From NCBI GenBank assembly GCA_002297815.1, contig DBKH01000027.1, positions 14,398-59,652 of the forward strand: a stretch of DNA of 45,255 nt. Reading direction: 5' to 3'. The position numbers and the translations under genes are program-made. Shown here piece after piece: positions 33,247-40,340 of the stretch. This DNA is from Bacteroidales bacterium UBA755 (GTDB lineage Bacteria; Bacteroidota; Bacteroidia; Bacteroidales; UBA932). How positions within the stretch are numbered: the stretch's first letter is position 1; every line of letters begins with the position of its first letter. The notes below the pieces were generated by a model, which was not told the origin of the DNA, searched no databases, and was given only the letters and a program-made list of their open reading frames with translations.

Positions 33247-34047
33247 ATGAATATGAAAAAGATTGCTAAAGTTGCGGTGGTGGCTGCCATGGTTGCGCTG
33301 ACCGCTTCGTGCGCTCCGCAGAAAATCGCGGTGACGGCACACAGAGGATTCTGGAACTGCGAGGAGGCCGGGTATGCCGAGAACTCCATCAAATCACTTG
33401 AGCTAGCGCAGCAGAATGGGCTGTGGGGCAGCGAGTTCGATGTACACATCACTTCCGATCTCGTCATGCTCGTGCACCACGATCCGGACATCGACGGGAT
33501 GCGGATCTGGGATCACAACTACGCTGACTTCAAGGACTGCCGCCTGAAAAACGGAGAGAAAATCCCTACGCTGGATGAATATCTCACCCAGGGGGAGAAG
33601 AGCAAAAAGACCGTGCTGGTGTTCGAGCTCAAGAAACAGATCGACAAGGCTCACGAGGACTACATGGTTGACCAGAGCGTCAAGGCTCTCAAGGAGCACG
33701 GGCTGTACGATCCTAAGAGAGTAATTTTCATCTCATTCAGTCTGAATATGTGCGAGAGGCTCGCTGCCCTCTGTCCTGGATTCACGGTTCAGTATCTGGA
33801 GAAGGACAAGAGCCCTGAGGAACTCGCCAAGCTAGGAATCAACGGAGTGGATTACCAGTACAAGGTCTTCGCAAAGAACCCGACTTGGTTCAAGCAGGCG
33901 CGTGACAACAAGATGAGCATCAACTGCTGGACCGTCAACAAGGAGAAGGACATCCAGAACATGATCGACCTCGGTGTCGATTGCATCACGACCAACGAGC
34001 CGCTCCTCGTCCGCAAGATGCTAGGAAAGAGGGAGAGGGTGAAATAA
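33247..34047 (+). CDS. Glycerophosphodiester phosphodiesterase, lipoprotein
   Basis: A 266-residue GDPD-family protein (GlpQ/UgpQ fold) with a lipoprotein signal ending LTASC (Cys22). The family motifs are AHRGFW (His and Arg of the active site), ENSIKSLELA, the metal-binding GSEFDVHITSD and LVHHDPDIDG, and INCWTVNKEKDIQNMIDLGV near the end. These enzymes release glycerol 3-phosphate from deacylated phospholipids or glycerophosphate polymers. The start could be ATG 33247 or 33253; the second fits a normal signal peptide equally well. It is a single-gene unit ended by a hairpin shared with umuC. Confidence 0.92.
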   Translation: MNMKKIAKVAVVAAMVALTASCAPQKIAVTAHRGFWNCEEAGYAENSIKSLELAQQNGLWGSEFDVHITSDLVMLVHHDPDIDGMRIWDHNYADFKDCRLKNGEKIPTLDEYLTQGEKSKKTVLVFELKKQIDKAHEDYMVDQSVKALKEHGLYDPKRVIFISFSLNMCERLAALCPGFTVQYLEKDKSPEELAKLGINGVDYQYKVFAKNPTWFKQARDNKMSINCWTVNKEKDIQNMIDLGVDCITTNEPLLVRKMLGKRERVK

Positions 34048-34072
34048 TCCTATTTCTCAACGTATGACAGAC

Positions 34073-34100
34073 AGCCTGTTTCAGTAATATGAAGCAGGCT
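34073..34100. terminator. Bidirectional terminator between GDPD gene and umuC
   Basis: AGCCTGTTTC (34073-34082) pairs with GAAGCAGGCT (34091-34100) with one G-T wobble, 8-base loop; the plus side is followed by ATTTGATTTC. The right arm touches the umuC stop codon. Confidence 0.65.
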
Positions 34101-35361
34101 ATTTGATTTCTAGAAGATCAGACCATGAGGTGGAGTAGAGGCGGGAGCAGAACTCGCGGCGGATGCCATCGGAATAGTGGCCGGGGCGCTGGGTGGCAAG
34201 TCTCAGGACATTTTTGCCGGAGGTGTTGACCATGTCCATGACCTTGGAGATGCGGTCGTCACGGTCGCGTGTCTCCTGGTCAAAATCGAAAAGTGTGGCT
34301 TGGATGGCATCTGCATCAACGATGTCGGACACGATGACTCCGGCCCTTTTATATTCAAAGCCATTGCGGAAGACCATCCTCAACGCCCTCAACGCTGCTG
34401 CAATGACTTCCTGAGTGCTGTTGGCGGGCACGTCAAGCCGGACACTAGCGTTTGGAAAGTACTGCGGAAGGTCGTCCCGGAAGCGGTTGGTCTGGATGAA
34501 GACGCCCACTGAATATGCAGCCGTTCCGTCCTTACGCAACTTTTCAGCGCATTTTCCAGCGAAGTCTGAGACCCTGAGTGTCATCTCATCCAAGTCTGTC
34601 ACCATCTTGTCAAACGAACGCGAGGTGCAGATACTCTTGCGTTTTTCGTCGCGCTCTTCCTCTACCATGCGCTGTCCCTGAAGCTCGGCCCACGTCCTCA
34701 CCCCGGATATTCCCATCATTCTACGGACCCACTCTGAGGGCCTCTGGATGAAGTCCAAAGCCGTCTTGACGCCAACAGACTCCAGCTTCGGAGCACCTCG
34801 CCAGCCTATTCCCCAAACATCCTTTATCGGAGTCAGAGCCAACGCCTTACGGATCTTTTCGTCAGAATCTATGACGCAGACTCCTTTATAGCCTTTGTAC
34901 TTTTTGGCAAAATGGTTAGCAACCTTGGCCAAAGTCTTGGTGTCAGCAATTCCAATACTTACCGGGATTCCTGTCCAACGACGGATTTTCGTCACCAAAG
35001 CCGAACATATTCTAGGAAGACTTTCAGGATCAACTCCGTCCATGTCCATGTAAGCTTCGTCAATCGAATAGACCTCCAGTTTTGGTGCGACCTCGGCCAA
35101 GAGCGACATTACTCGCGATGAAAGATCCCCATAAAGGGTATAGTTAGATGAGCGGACCACTAACTTTCCCTGCTCTACAAGATAGCGCACCTTAAAGAAC
35201 GGGGTCCCCATCTTGATGCCCATAGCCTTGCTCTCGTTGCTGCGAGCGACCACGCAGCCATCATTATTTGACAACACAACAACCGGACAGCCTTCCAACT
35301 CAGGCTGGAAAGCCCTCTCGCACGAAACGAAAAAATTATTGCAATCGGCTAACGCGTACAC
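34099..35361 (-). CDS. umuC: UmuC, Y-family DNA polymerase V catalytic subunit
   Basis: A 420-residue Y-family lesion-bypass polymerase. Seen: ADCNNFFVSCERAFQPEL (5-22, first catalytic Asp), VVLSNNDGCVVARSNESKAM, SIDEAYMDMDG (about 98-108, second catalytic acidic pair) and TGIPVSIGIADTKTLAKVAN. The C-terminal UmuC domain has FAGKCAEKLRKDG and ends within the expected length. It is encoded directly after umuD with a 13-base overlap, so the two are cotranscribed. It copies past DNA damage with low fidelity. Confidence 0.96.
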   Translation of the reverse strand: MYALADCNNFFVSCERAFQPELEGCPVVVLSNNDGCVVARSNESKAMGIKMGTPFFKVRYLVEQGKLVVRSSNYTLYGDLSSRVMSLLAEVAPKLEVYSIDEAYMDMDGVDPESLPRICSALVTKIRRWTGIPVSIGIADTKTLAKVANHFAKKYKGYKGVCVIDSDEKIRKALALTPIKDVWGIGWRGAPKLESVGVKTALDFIQRPSEWVRRMMGISGVRTWAELQGQRMVEEERDEKRKSICTSRSFDKMVTDLDEMTLRVSDFAGKCAEKLRKDGTAAYSVGVFIQTNRFRDDLPQYFPNASVRLDVPANSTQEVIAAALRALRMVFRNGFEYKRAGVIVSDIVDADAIQATLFDFDQETRDRDDRISKVMDMVNTSGKNVLRLATQRPGHYSDGIRREFCSRLYSTSWSDLLEIK

Positions 35362-35837
35362 ACTTTCTTGATGACATAGGTAACAACTCCCCAGACTGTA
35401 AAGTCATTGGAATCAGTCACTTCAATTGGGGGATATTTCTCATTGGCAGGCAACAGCCACATTCTTTGGTGTTTAAGAATATCATAGGACACACCAGGTT
35501 TGGAGGCCTTCACGCTCTTCGTCCCACCAAACGCAGGATCTCTAAACGAGATGAATTTCAAGGCAAACTCTCCATCGATAAAACAGACAGCCATGTCCCC
35601 CTCCTTCGGCTCGATAGACTTGTCAACTACTAAAACGTCGCCTTCGTTCACATCAGCATCAACCATGGAATCCCCCACCACACGGGCAAAAAAGGTCGCT
35701 GCCGGGTGGCGCACCAACTCTTTGTTGAGGTCAATGAAAGAATTGATGTAGTCTTGTGCTGGCGATGGAAAACCAGCGTGAACTCCACTTTCCATCATTG
35801 GAGCCAAGTTCTCTTTCTTTTCTTCTTCTGCAGTCAT
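35349..35837 (-). CDS. umuD: UmuD-like S24 autopeptidase
   Basis: A 162-residue LexA/UmuD-type protein. I chose ATG 35837 because sequence upstream of it (to 35924) lies inside the neighbouring serine-hydrolase gene and is not family-like. The cleavage site is probably Ala21-Gly22 in HAGFPSP, where E. coli UmuD has Cys-Gly. The catalytic dyad is Ser57 (VVGDSMVD) and Lys94 (EFALKF). RecA filaments trigger self-cleavage and so activate polymerase V. I recognise no SOS operator in the 19 bases upstream. Confidence 0.93.
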   Translation of the reverse strand: MTAEEEKKENLAPMMESGVHAGFPSPAQDYINSFIDLNKELVRHPAATFFARVVGDSMVDADVNEGDVLVVDKSIEPKEGDMAVCFIDGEFALKFISFRDPAFGGTKSVKASKPGVSYDILKHQRMWLLPANEKYPPIEVTDSNDFTVWGVVTYVIKKVCTR

Positions 35838-35856
35838 TATAGTGGGAACAATCCAA

Positions 35857-37065
35857 TTAAAGTTTCGGGACAATGTACTTCCAAGCCAGTTCCAATGGTT
35901 TAACGCTTGAGTCAAGATCTCCATTTAGGAGATCCATCACTTTCGACAAATCGCCCAGAATGTTGTCAGCATCAAATGGCATTGCCGAAGTCAATGCAAT
36001 CACGGCCTTCTTGCTCGGAATCATGACTATGTACTGACCGAAAAGGCCGACAGCCATGTAAAGGGAGCCATCCGCGCGAGTCCTAATCTGGTACCCGTAA
36101 CCGGTTGTGGCATAATCCTGGCCACGATTCATGTTGTCTTTGATCTTGTCCTTGATGGCAGCCTTTAGATAGTCCTCAGGAATGATCTGCTGCCCGTTCC
36201 ACTTTCCGCCATTAAGAAGAAGACGGCCAAAAGTCAACATCTCATCTGTTGTCAGATGGAGTCCCCAACCACCAGCTGTTATTCCATGAACATCCTCCCA
36301 CTCTGGCTTGTCAAGTCCCAATGGCTTGAACATTCTTTCGTAGAGGTAATCTGCCATGGTTTCACCAGTCTTCTTGGTGATGATTTCGGAGAGTATGCAG
36401 GAGGAAAAACTGTCATAGCAGAACTTGGTTCCAGGAACAGCATCGAAAGGATATTCGAAGAACAATCTAGGCAGGGTCGCGTCAAACTTGGTCAGAAGAC
36501 CGGAAACGTCAACCCATTCATTGTGAACATAACGGAGCGTGCCCACTGGACTTTTCTTGAAATATTCCATCGCATATTCAACCGTAGGATCCTTTTTGTG
36601 GCCATTAGCCATAATCAGCAAATCCTTGACAGTAAGTGCCTCAAGATTAGTTCTTTGCTGATCACTCATGCTTTCCTCAGCCTTAGCCACTTCTTCGGGA
36701 AACATCGGAGCCACTTTCTCCGAAAGAGAAAGCTTGCCCTCACCTACCGCTATTCCTATGGCCATTGAAGTAAAGGTCTTGGTCACCGACCACATCTGAT
36801 GGCGTGTGTCCTTGTCCGTCCCACCTAGCCAAGCACCAGAAGGTGCATACCCCTCTTGCCAAACAGCCACACCATTAAGCGTTGCCTCAGTCTTAGTCGC
36901 AGCTGACACCATTGTCTTAACCGCAGCCTTAACCTTAGGATTCTCAGACAATTCCGTCTCAGTTCCAGAACCCGGCACAGGATCTGTACTATCTTTGGAA
37001 CACCCCACTGCCAGCAGCACCAACGCCACCAACAATCCGTAAATAATTCTGTTGTTCAATTTCAT
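35857..37065 (-). CDS. Serine hydrolase lipoprotein, beta-lactamase class C-like
   Basis: A 402-residue lipoprotein (signal ending LLAVGC, Cys22, then a Ser/Pro/Gly linker). The penicillin-binding-protein-like fold is shown by SVTK (Ser93 and Lys96) as the S-x-x-K motif, FCYDSFSSCILSEII with Tyr-Asp-Ser in place of Y-x-N, and GYGYQIRTRADGSLYMAVG toward the end. These are found in esterases and D-amino peptidases as well as class C beta-lactamases; I would not call it a drug-resistance enzyme. The gene ends 19 bases before umuD on the same strand, so some cotranscription is possible. Confidence 0.9.
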   Translation of the reverse strand: MKLNNRIIYGLLVALVLLAVGCSKDSTDPVPGSGTETELSENPKVKAAVKTMVSAATKTEATLNGVAVWQEGYAPSGAWLGGTDKDTRHQMWSVTKTFTSMAIGIAVGEGKLSLSEKVAPMFPEEVAKAEESMSDQQRTNLEALTVKDLLIMANGHKKDPTVEYAMEYFKKSPVGTLRYVHNEWVDVSGLLTKFDATLPRLFFEYPFDAVPGTKFCYDSFSSCILSEIITKKTGETMADYLYERMFKPLGLDKPEWEDVHGITAGGWGLHLTTDEMLTFGRLLLNGGKWNGQQIIPEDYLKAAIKDKIKDNMNRGQDYATTGYGYQIRTRADGSLYMAVGLFGQYIVMIPSKKAVIALTSAMPFDADNILGDLSKVMDLLNGDLDSSVKPLELAWKYIVPKL

Positions 37066-37089
37066 AATACCAAAGTCCTCTTACGACCG

Positions 37090-37097
37090 CAAAGATA
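37090..37097 (-). promoter_or_regulatory. -7 box of the serine-hydrolase gene
   Basis: Minus-strand TATCTTTG, 24 bases before the start codon. A TTTG lies only 14 bases further upstream, too close for a normal -33. Confidence 0.5.
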
Positions 37098-37145
37098 CTC
37101 ATCTTTTCGTACAAATCACCGATGGACATCCCTTGAACTAATCTT

Positions 37146-37219
37146 AGAGCCAGAAGTCCCTCACAACCCAGAAATTTTGGTAACGTGCAAAATTTCGGTT
37201 GAGAGGGACTTCTGGCTCT
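37146..37219. repeat. Conserved-loop hairpin, copy 3
   Basis: AGAGCCAGAAGTCCCTC (37146-37162) pairs perfectly over 17 bp with GAGGGACTTCTGGCTCT (37203-37219). Pairing continues inward through AACC/GGTT and GAAATTTT/AAAATTTC to the loop GGTAACGTGC, the complement of GCACGTTACC in copy 1. It lies downstream of the COG2509 gene, with a REP-like core about 50 bases away. Confidence 0.85.
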
Positions 37220-37267
37220 CGTAGCGAAGAAGCACCGCTTAGCTGGCTGCCTATTCTTCCGTTAGTG

Positions 37268-37290
37268 CGCTTCGACAAGCTCAGCGACCT
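37268..37290. repeat. REP-like element, short arms
   Basis: CGCTTCGACAAGCTCAGCG: the shared core with only 4-bp arms, 28 bases after the COG2509 stop codon. Confidence 0.75.
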
Positions 37291-37317
37291 ATTAATATTT
37301 AAGCTCAGTTGACAGGC

Positions 37318-38994
37318 TTAGGCGTCAAGTTCGGCTTCAGAGAGGGAACGGGCAGCAGCGACAGCACAGTTGATTCCGTCTATTGCCGATGAGACGATGC
37401 CACCGGAATAGCCAGCACCCTCACCACATGGAAGAAGCCCAGGGAAAGCAACAGCCTCACAGTTCTGAGGATCTCTTGGAATTCTGACCGGAGATGACGT
37501 CCTTGACTCGACACCAATAAGCAAAGCATCATTCGTGTAGTACCCTCGCATAGACTTCTGGTTCACTAGAGGGAATGCATCCTGAAGCCTTTCTGCGATG
37601 AATGGAGGAAGAATCTCATGAAGAGGTGCAGGAACGACACCCGGCTTGTAGGAAGTCTCTGGAAGGTCCTCAGACTCTTCACCCTCACAAAAATCAACCA
37701 TCCTCTGCGCTGGAGCCGCAAACTGATTCTCCGAATCGGAATGCTCGTGGGCATATTCCCACATCTTTCTTTCTACATCCTTCTGGAACTCAAGACCCGC
37801 AAAAGCCCCTTTGTCAGCATATTCCTCAGGAATATCCTCAGGATTAATCTGCACAACAACCCCCGCATTGGCGAACTTCCCACTTCGAGCCGAGTTCGAC
37901 ATTCCGTTCATCACAATGGTCTCAGGTTCAGTTTCGGAAGGCACCAGAACCCCACCGGGGCACATGCAGAACGAGAACACGCCACGGTCGTTAACCTGCT
38001 CTGTGAATGAATATTCCGCAGCTGGCATTCCAGGTTCCCACTGACCATGATAACGGATGTCGTTAATCAGGGCCTGCGGATGTTCCACACGGACTCCCAT
38101 AGCGAATCCTTTAGCCTCAAGGGCGCAGTCCTTAGCGGCAAGCATCTCATAAATGTCACGAGCGGAATGGCCAGTGGCAAGGATGACCTTCTTCGCTGAA
38201 TATTTCTGCTCACTCGGTTTACCTGCTTTCGTCAGATTCTCTGAATCAAGGGCTTTCACATCTATCGTGCCGTCTTCATTGCGGGTAATGTCTGTGACCT
38301 TCGTGCCGAAATGATACTCTCCACCTCTAGACTCGATGCACTGACGGATGTTCTCGACTACCTTCGGCAATCGGTCTGTTCCGATGTGTGGGTGCGCATC
38401 AACGAGGATTTGAGAGCTTGCACCAAAATTCACAAACTGGTAGAGAACCTCTCTGATGTCGCCCCTCTTGGAAGAGCGTGTGAAGAGTTTGCCGTCAGAG
38501 AATGTGCCGGCTCCGCCTTCACCGTAGCAGAAGTTTGATTCTGGGTCTAGAACGCCCTCACGAGTGAGTCTAGCCATGTCGAACTTGCGGTCGCGCACGT
38601 TCTTCCCCCTTTCAAGGATGATTGGCCTGAGACCGAGGGTCAAGAGTTTGAGGGCAGCAAACATTCCAGCTGGGCCAGCCCCGATGATGATCACTGGCTC
38701 AGCACTAGCAACATCCTTATATTCAGGAATTTCGTAAGGAACGTAAGATTCAAAGCGATGATTGTAGCCTTCGATACGATAACGGTAAATCACATCGTTT
38801 CGCGCGTCAATTGAACGTTTGGCTATCACGCAAGTGGCGTTAGCGTTCGGGAAAGTCGGTTGGTAGGATTTTGTAGGATCAATCACGTTGATCACAGCAT
38901 TGCCACGAAGGTTCATTTCTCGTGCCGCGACAATCCTCACGTCATCTGGCCTAAGGTCTCGGCCTACGCGGCCGGTCATTTCAAATTCTGTCAT
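37318..38994 (-). CDS. COG2509-family FAD-dependent dehydrogenase
   Basis: A 558-residue flavoprotein of the uncharacterised COG2509 family. It has an N-terminal domain of about 95 residues without a recognised fold motif (DDVRIVAAREMNLRG, CVIAKRSIDARN). The FAD-binding motif follows, VIIIGAGPAGMFAALKLL (about 101-118) and ILERGKNVRDRKFD, then NFCYGEGGAGTFSDGKL, FCMCPGG and LPCGEGAGYSGGIVSSAIDG at the C-terminus. The reaction is unknown. It is a single-gene unit. Confidence 0.9.
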   Translation of the reverse strand: MTEFEMTGRVGRDLRPDDVRIVAAREMNLRGNAVINVIDPTKSYQPTFPNANATCVIAKRSIDARNDVIYRYRIEGYNHRFESYVPYEIPEYKDVASAEPVIIIGAGPAGMFAALKLLTLGLRPIILERGKNVRDRKFDMARLTREGVLDPESNFCYGEGGAGTFSDGKLFTRSSKRGDIREVLYQFVNFGASSQILVDAHPHIGTDRLPKVVENIRQCIESRGGEYHFGTKVTDITRNEDGTIDVKALDSENLTKAGKPSEQKYSAKKVILATGHSARDIYEMLAAKDCALEAKGFAMGVRVEHPQALINDIRYHGQWEPGMPAAEYSFTEQVNDRGVFSFCMCPGGVLVPSETEPETIVMNGMSNSARSGKFANAGVVVQINPEDIPEEYADKGAFAGLEFQKDVERKMWEYAHEHSDSENQFAAPAQRMVDFCEGEESEDLPETSYKPGVVPAPLHEILPPFIAERLQDAFPLVNQKSMRGYYTNDALLIGVESRTSSPVRIPRDPQNCEAVAFPGLLPCGEGAGYSGGIVSSAIDGINCAVAAARSLSEAELDA

Positions 38995-39228
38995 ATCCTT
39001 TTCCTAAAAACAGATTCTACAACTACAAATAAATTCATCAATATTCAAAACCAGCAATATACCTTCAACCCCCAGTCACTTCGTGACAGCCCCTGAGGGG
39101 CACGGGAAAAGGATTCCCCGAACCCCTTCGGTCGCTTCGCTCCAAATTTCATTAATTTTTACAACCACAAATGATTCAGAATGGCACGCAGTGGGAATAT
39201 GGCCAAATATATTCATCTTGCATATTCA
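38995..39228. other. Structured intergenic region between COG2509 and tsaD genes
   Basis: There are 234 bases with no gene. A GC-rich block at 39069-39146 folds into GTCAC-TTC-GTGAC (39075-39087) and GCCCC-TGA-GGGGC (39089-39101), closed by CCC/GGG (39071-39073/39104-39106). A further segment contains repeated CTTCG (39127-39140). The flanks are AT-rich. It may be a repeat of another family or a structured RNA end of the tsaD message. Confidence 0.45.
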
Positions 39229-40251
39229 TTAATAATCCGCGATGCGGGAGACAGGGGCGACATCAAGCGGGGTGCGCTCGCCAGCGAGGTAGTGGAACCA
39301 ACCGGCGATGGCAATCATGGCAGCATTGTCAGTGGTGAACTTGAACTCCGGAAGGTAGGTGTTCCAGCCGCGCTTGCGCCCCTCATCCTCAATGCGAGAG
39401 CGCAGACCGCTGTTGGCTGAGACTCCCCCACCGATGGTCACGTCCTTGATTCCAGTCTGCTTTGCAGCCTTGATCAGTTTGTCCATTAGAATGTCTATCA
39501 AGGTCTTCTGGAAGCTAGCACAAATGTCCTCCTTGTTTTTCTCCATGAACTCTGGATCCTTGGCCATCTCGTCCCGAACAAAGTAAAGCAGCGAGGTCTT
39601 AACTCCGCTAAAACTGTAGTCAAGTCCCGGAATCTGCGGTTTAGCGAACTTGAAGCGGTTCGGATCACCAAGTTTTGCAAGCCGGTCAATCACTGGGCCA
39701 CCAGGATAACCAAGTCCCATCATCTTGGAACACTTGTCGAAAGCCTCCCCAACAGCATCATCAATCGTCTGCCCGAGAATCTCGTAATCCAATGGGCCGT
39801 TCACTTTGACAATCTGAGAGTTCCCCCCTGAGACTAGCAGACAAAGGTACGGAAACGCAGGCTGGCGATTCTCCTTTCCTTCCTGCTTAACAAAGTCAGC
39901 GAGGATGTGTCCTTGGAGATGATTTACCATAATTATAGGAATATTCAAGGCCACTCCTAGTGCTTTTGCGAATGAAGTGCCGACAAGAAGCGAACCCAAA
40001 AGCCCCGGACCGCGAGTAAACGCTATGGCGGTCAGATCCGAGGCCTTGATCCCGGCCTTGGCCAAAGCCTGGCTTACTACAGGCACAATGTTCTGTTCAT
40101 GGGCTCTGGAGGCAAGTTCAGGAACGACTCCTCCATAATCCTTGTGGACCTGCTGGCTCGCTATCACGTTAGAGAGCAGGAATCCGTCCTTGATCACGGC
40201 AGCCGATGTGTCGTCGCAGCTCGATTCGATTCCAAGGATATAATCAGACAT
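39229..40251 (-). CDS. tsaD: TsaD, tRNA threonylcarbamoyladenosine transferase
   Basis: A 340-residue Kae1/TsaD ATPase-fold protein. Seen: ILGIESSCDDTSAAVI (4-19), the metal-binding MVNHLQGHILADF (about 103-115), LVSGGNSQIVKV (about 130), GYPGGPVIDRLA and GGGVSANSGLR (about 266). It transfers the threonylcarbamoyl group to A37 of ANN-decoding tRNAs with TsaB and TsaE. ATG 40251 was chosen over the upstream TTG at 40260 because MSDYILGIESS matches the family start. It is divergent from tamB with interlocked promoters. Confidence 0.97.
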   Translation of the reverse strand: MSDYILGIESSCDDTSAAVIKDGFLLSNVIASQQVHKDYGGVVPELASRAHEQNIVPVVSQALAKAGIKASDLTAIAFTRGPGLLGSLLVGTSFAKALGVALNIPIIMVNHLQGHILADFVKQEGKENRQPAFPYLCLLVSGGNSQIVKVNGPLDYEILGQTIDDAVGEAFDKCSKMMGLGYPGGPVIDRLAKLGDPNRFKFAKPQIPGLDYSFSGVKTSLLYFVRDEMAKDPEFMEKNKEDICASFQKTLIDILMDKLIKAAKQTGIKDVTIGGGVSANSGLRSRIEDEGRKRGWNTYLPEFKFTTDNAAMIAIAGWFHYLAGERTPLDVAPVSRIADY

Positions 40252-40277
40252 ATTCTTCAAAGACTAATTTTGGGAGA

Positions 40278-40306
40278 CAAAGATACAACTATTTTCGTCA
40301 ATCCAA
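40278..40306 (-). promoter_or_regulatory. Promoter of tsaD
   Basis: On the minus strand TTG (40306-40304), 18 bases, TATCTTTG (40285-40278). Its -33 element lies within the spacer of the tamB promoter. Confidence 0.6.
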
Positions 40307-40324
40307 CGGATATTTGTATCTTTG
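40293..40324 (+). promoter_or_regulatory. Promoter of tamB
   Basis: TTTC (40293-40296), 20 bases, TATCTTTG (40317-40324). Predicted start near 40331, about 10 bases before ATG 40341. Confidence 0.6.
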
Positions 40325-40340
40325 TTGTTATAAGTTGCTC

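Noticed and set aside
35838..35924. 29-residue N-terminal extension of UmuD
   Set aside because: It overlaps the end of the serine-hydrolase gene on the same strand in another frame and shows no family sequence.
35857..37065. Calling the serine hydrolase a beta-lactamase resistance gene
   Set aside because: S-x-x-K is present but the rest fits the broad class C-like esterase/peptidase family, and no resistance context is seen.
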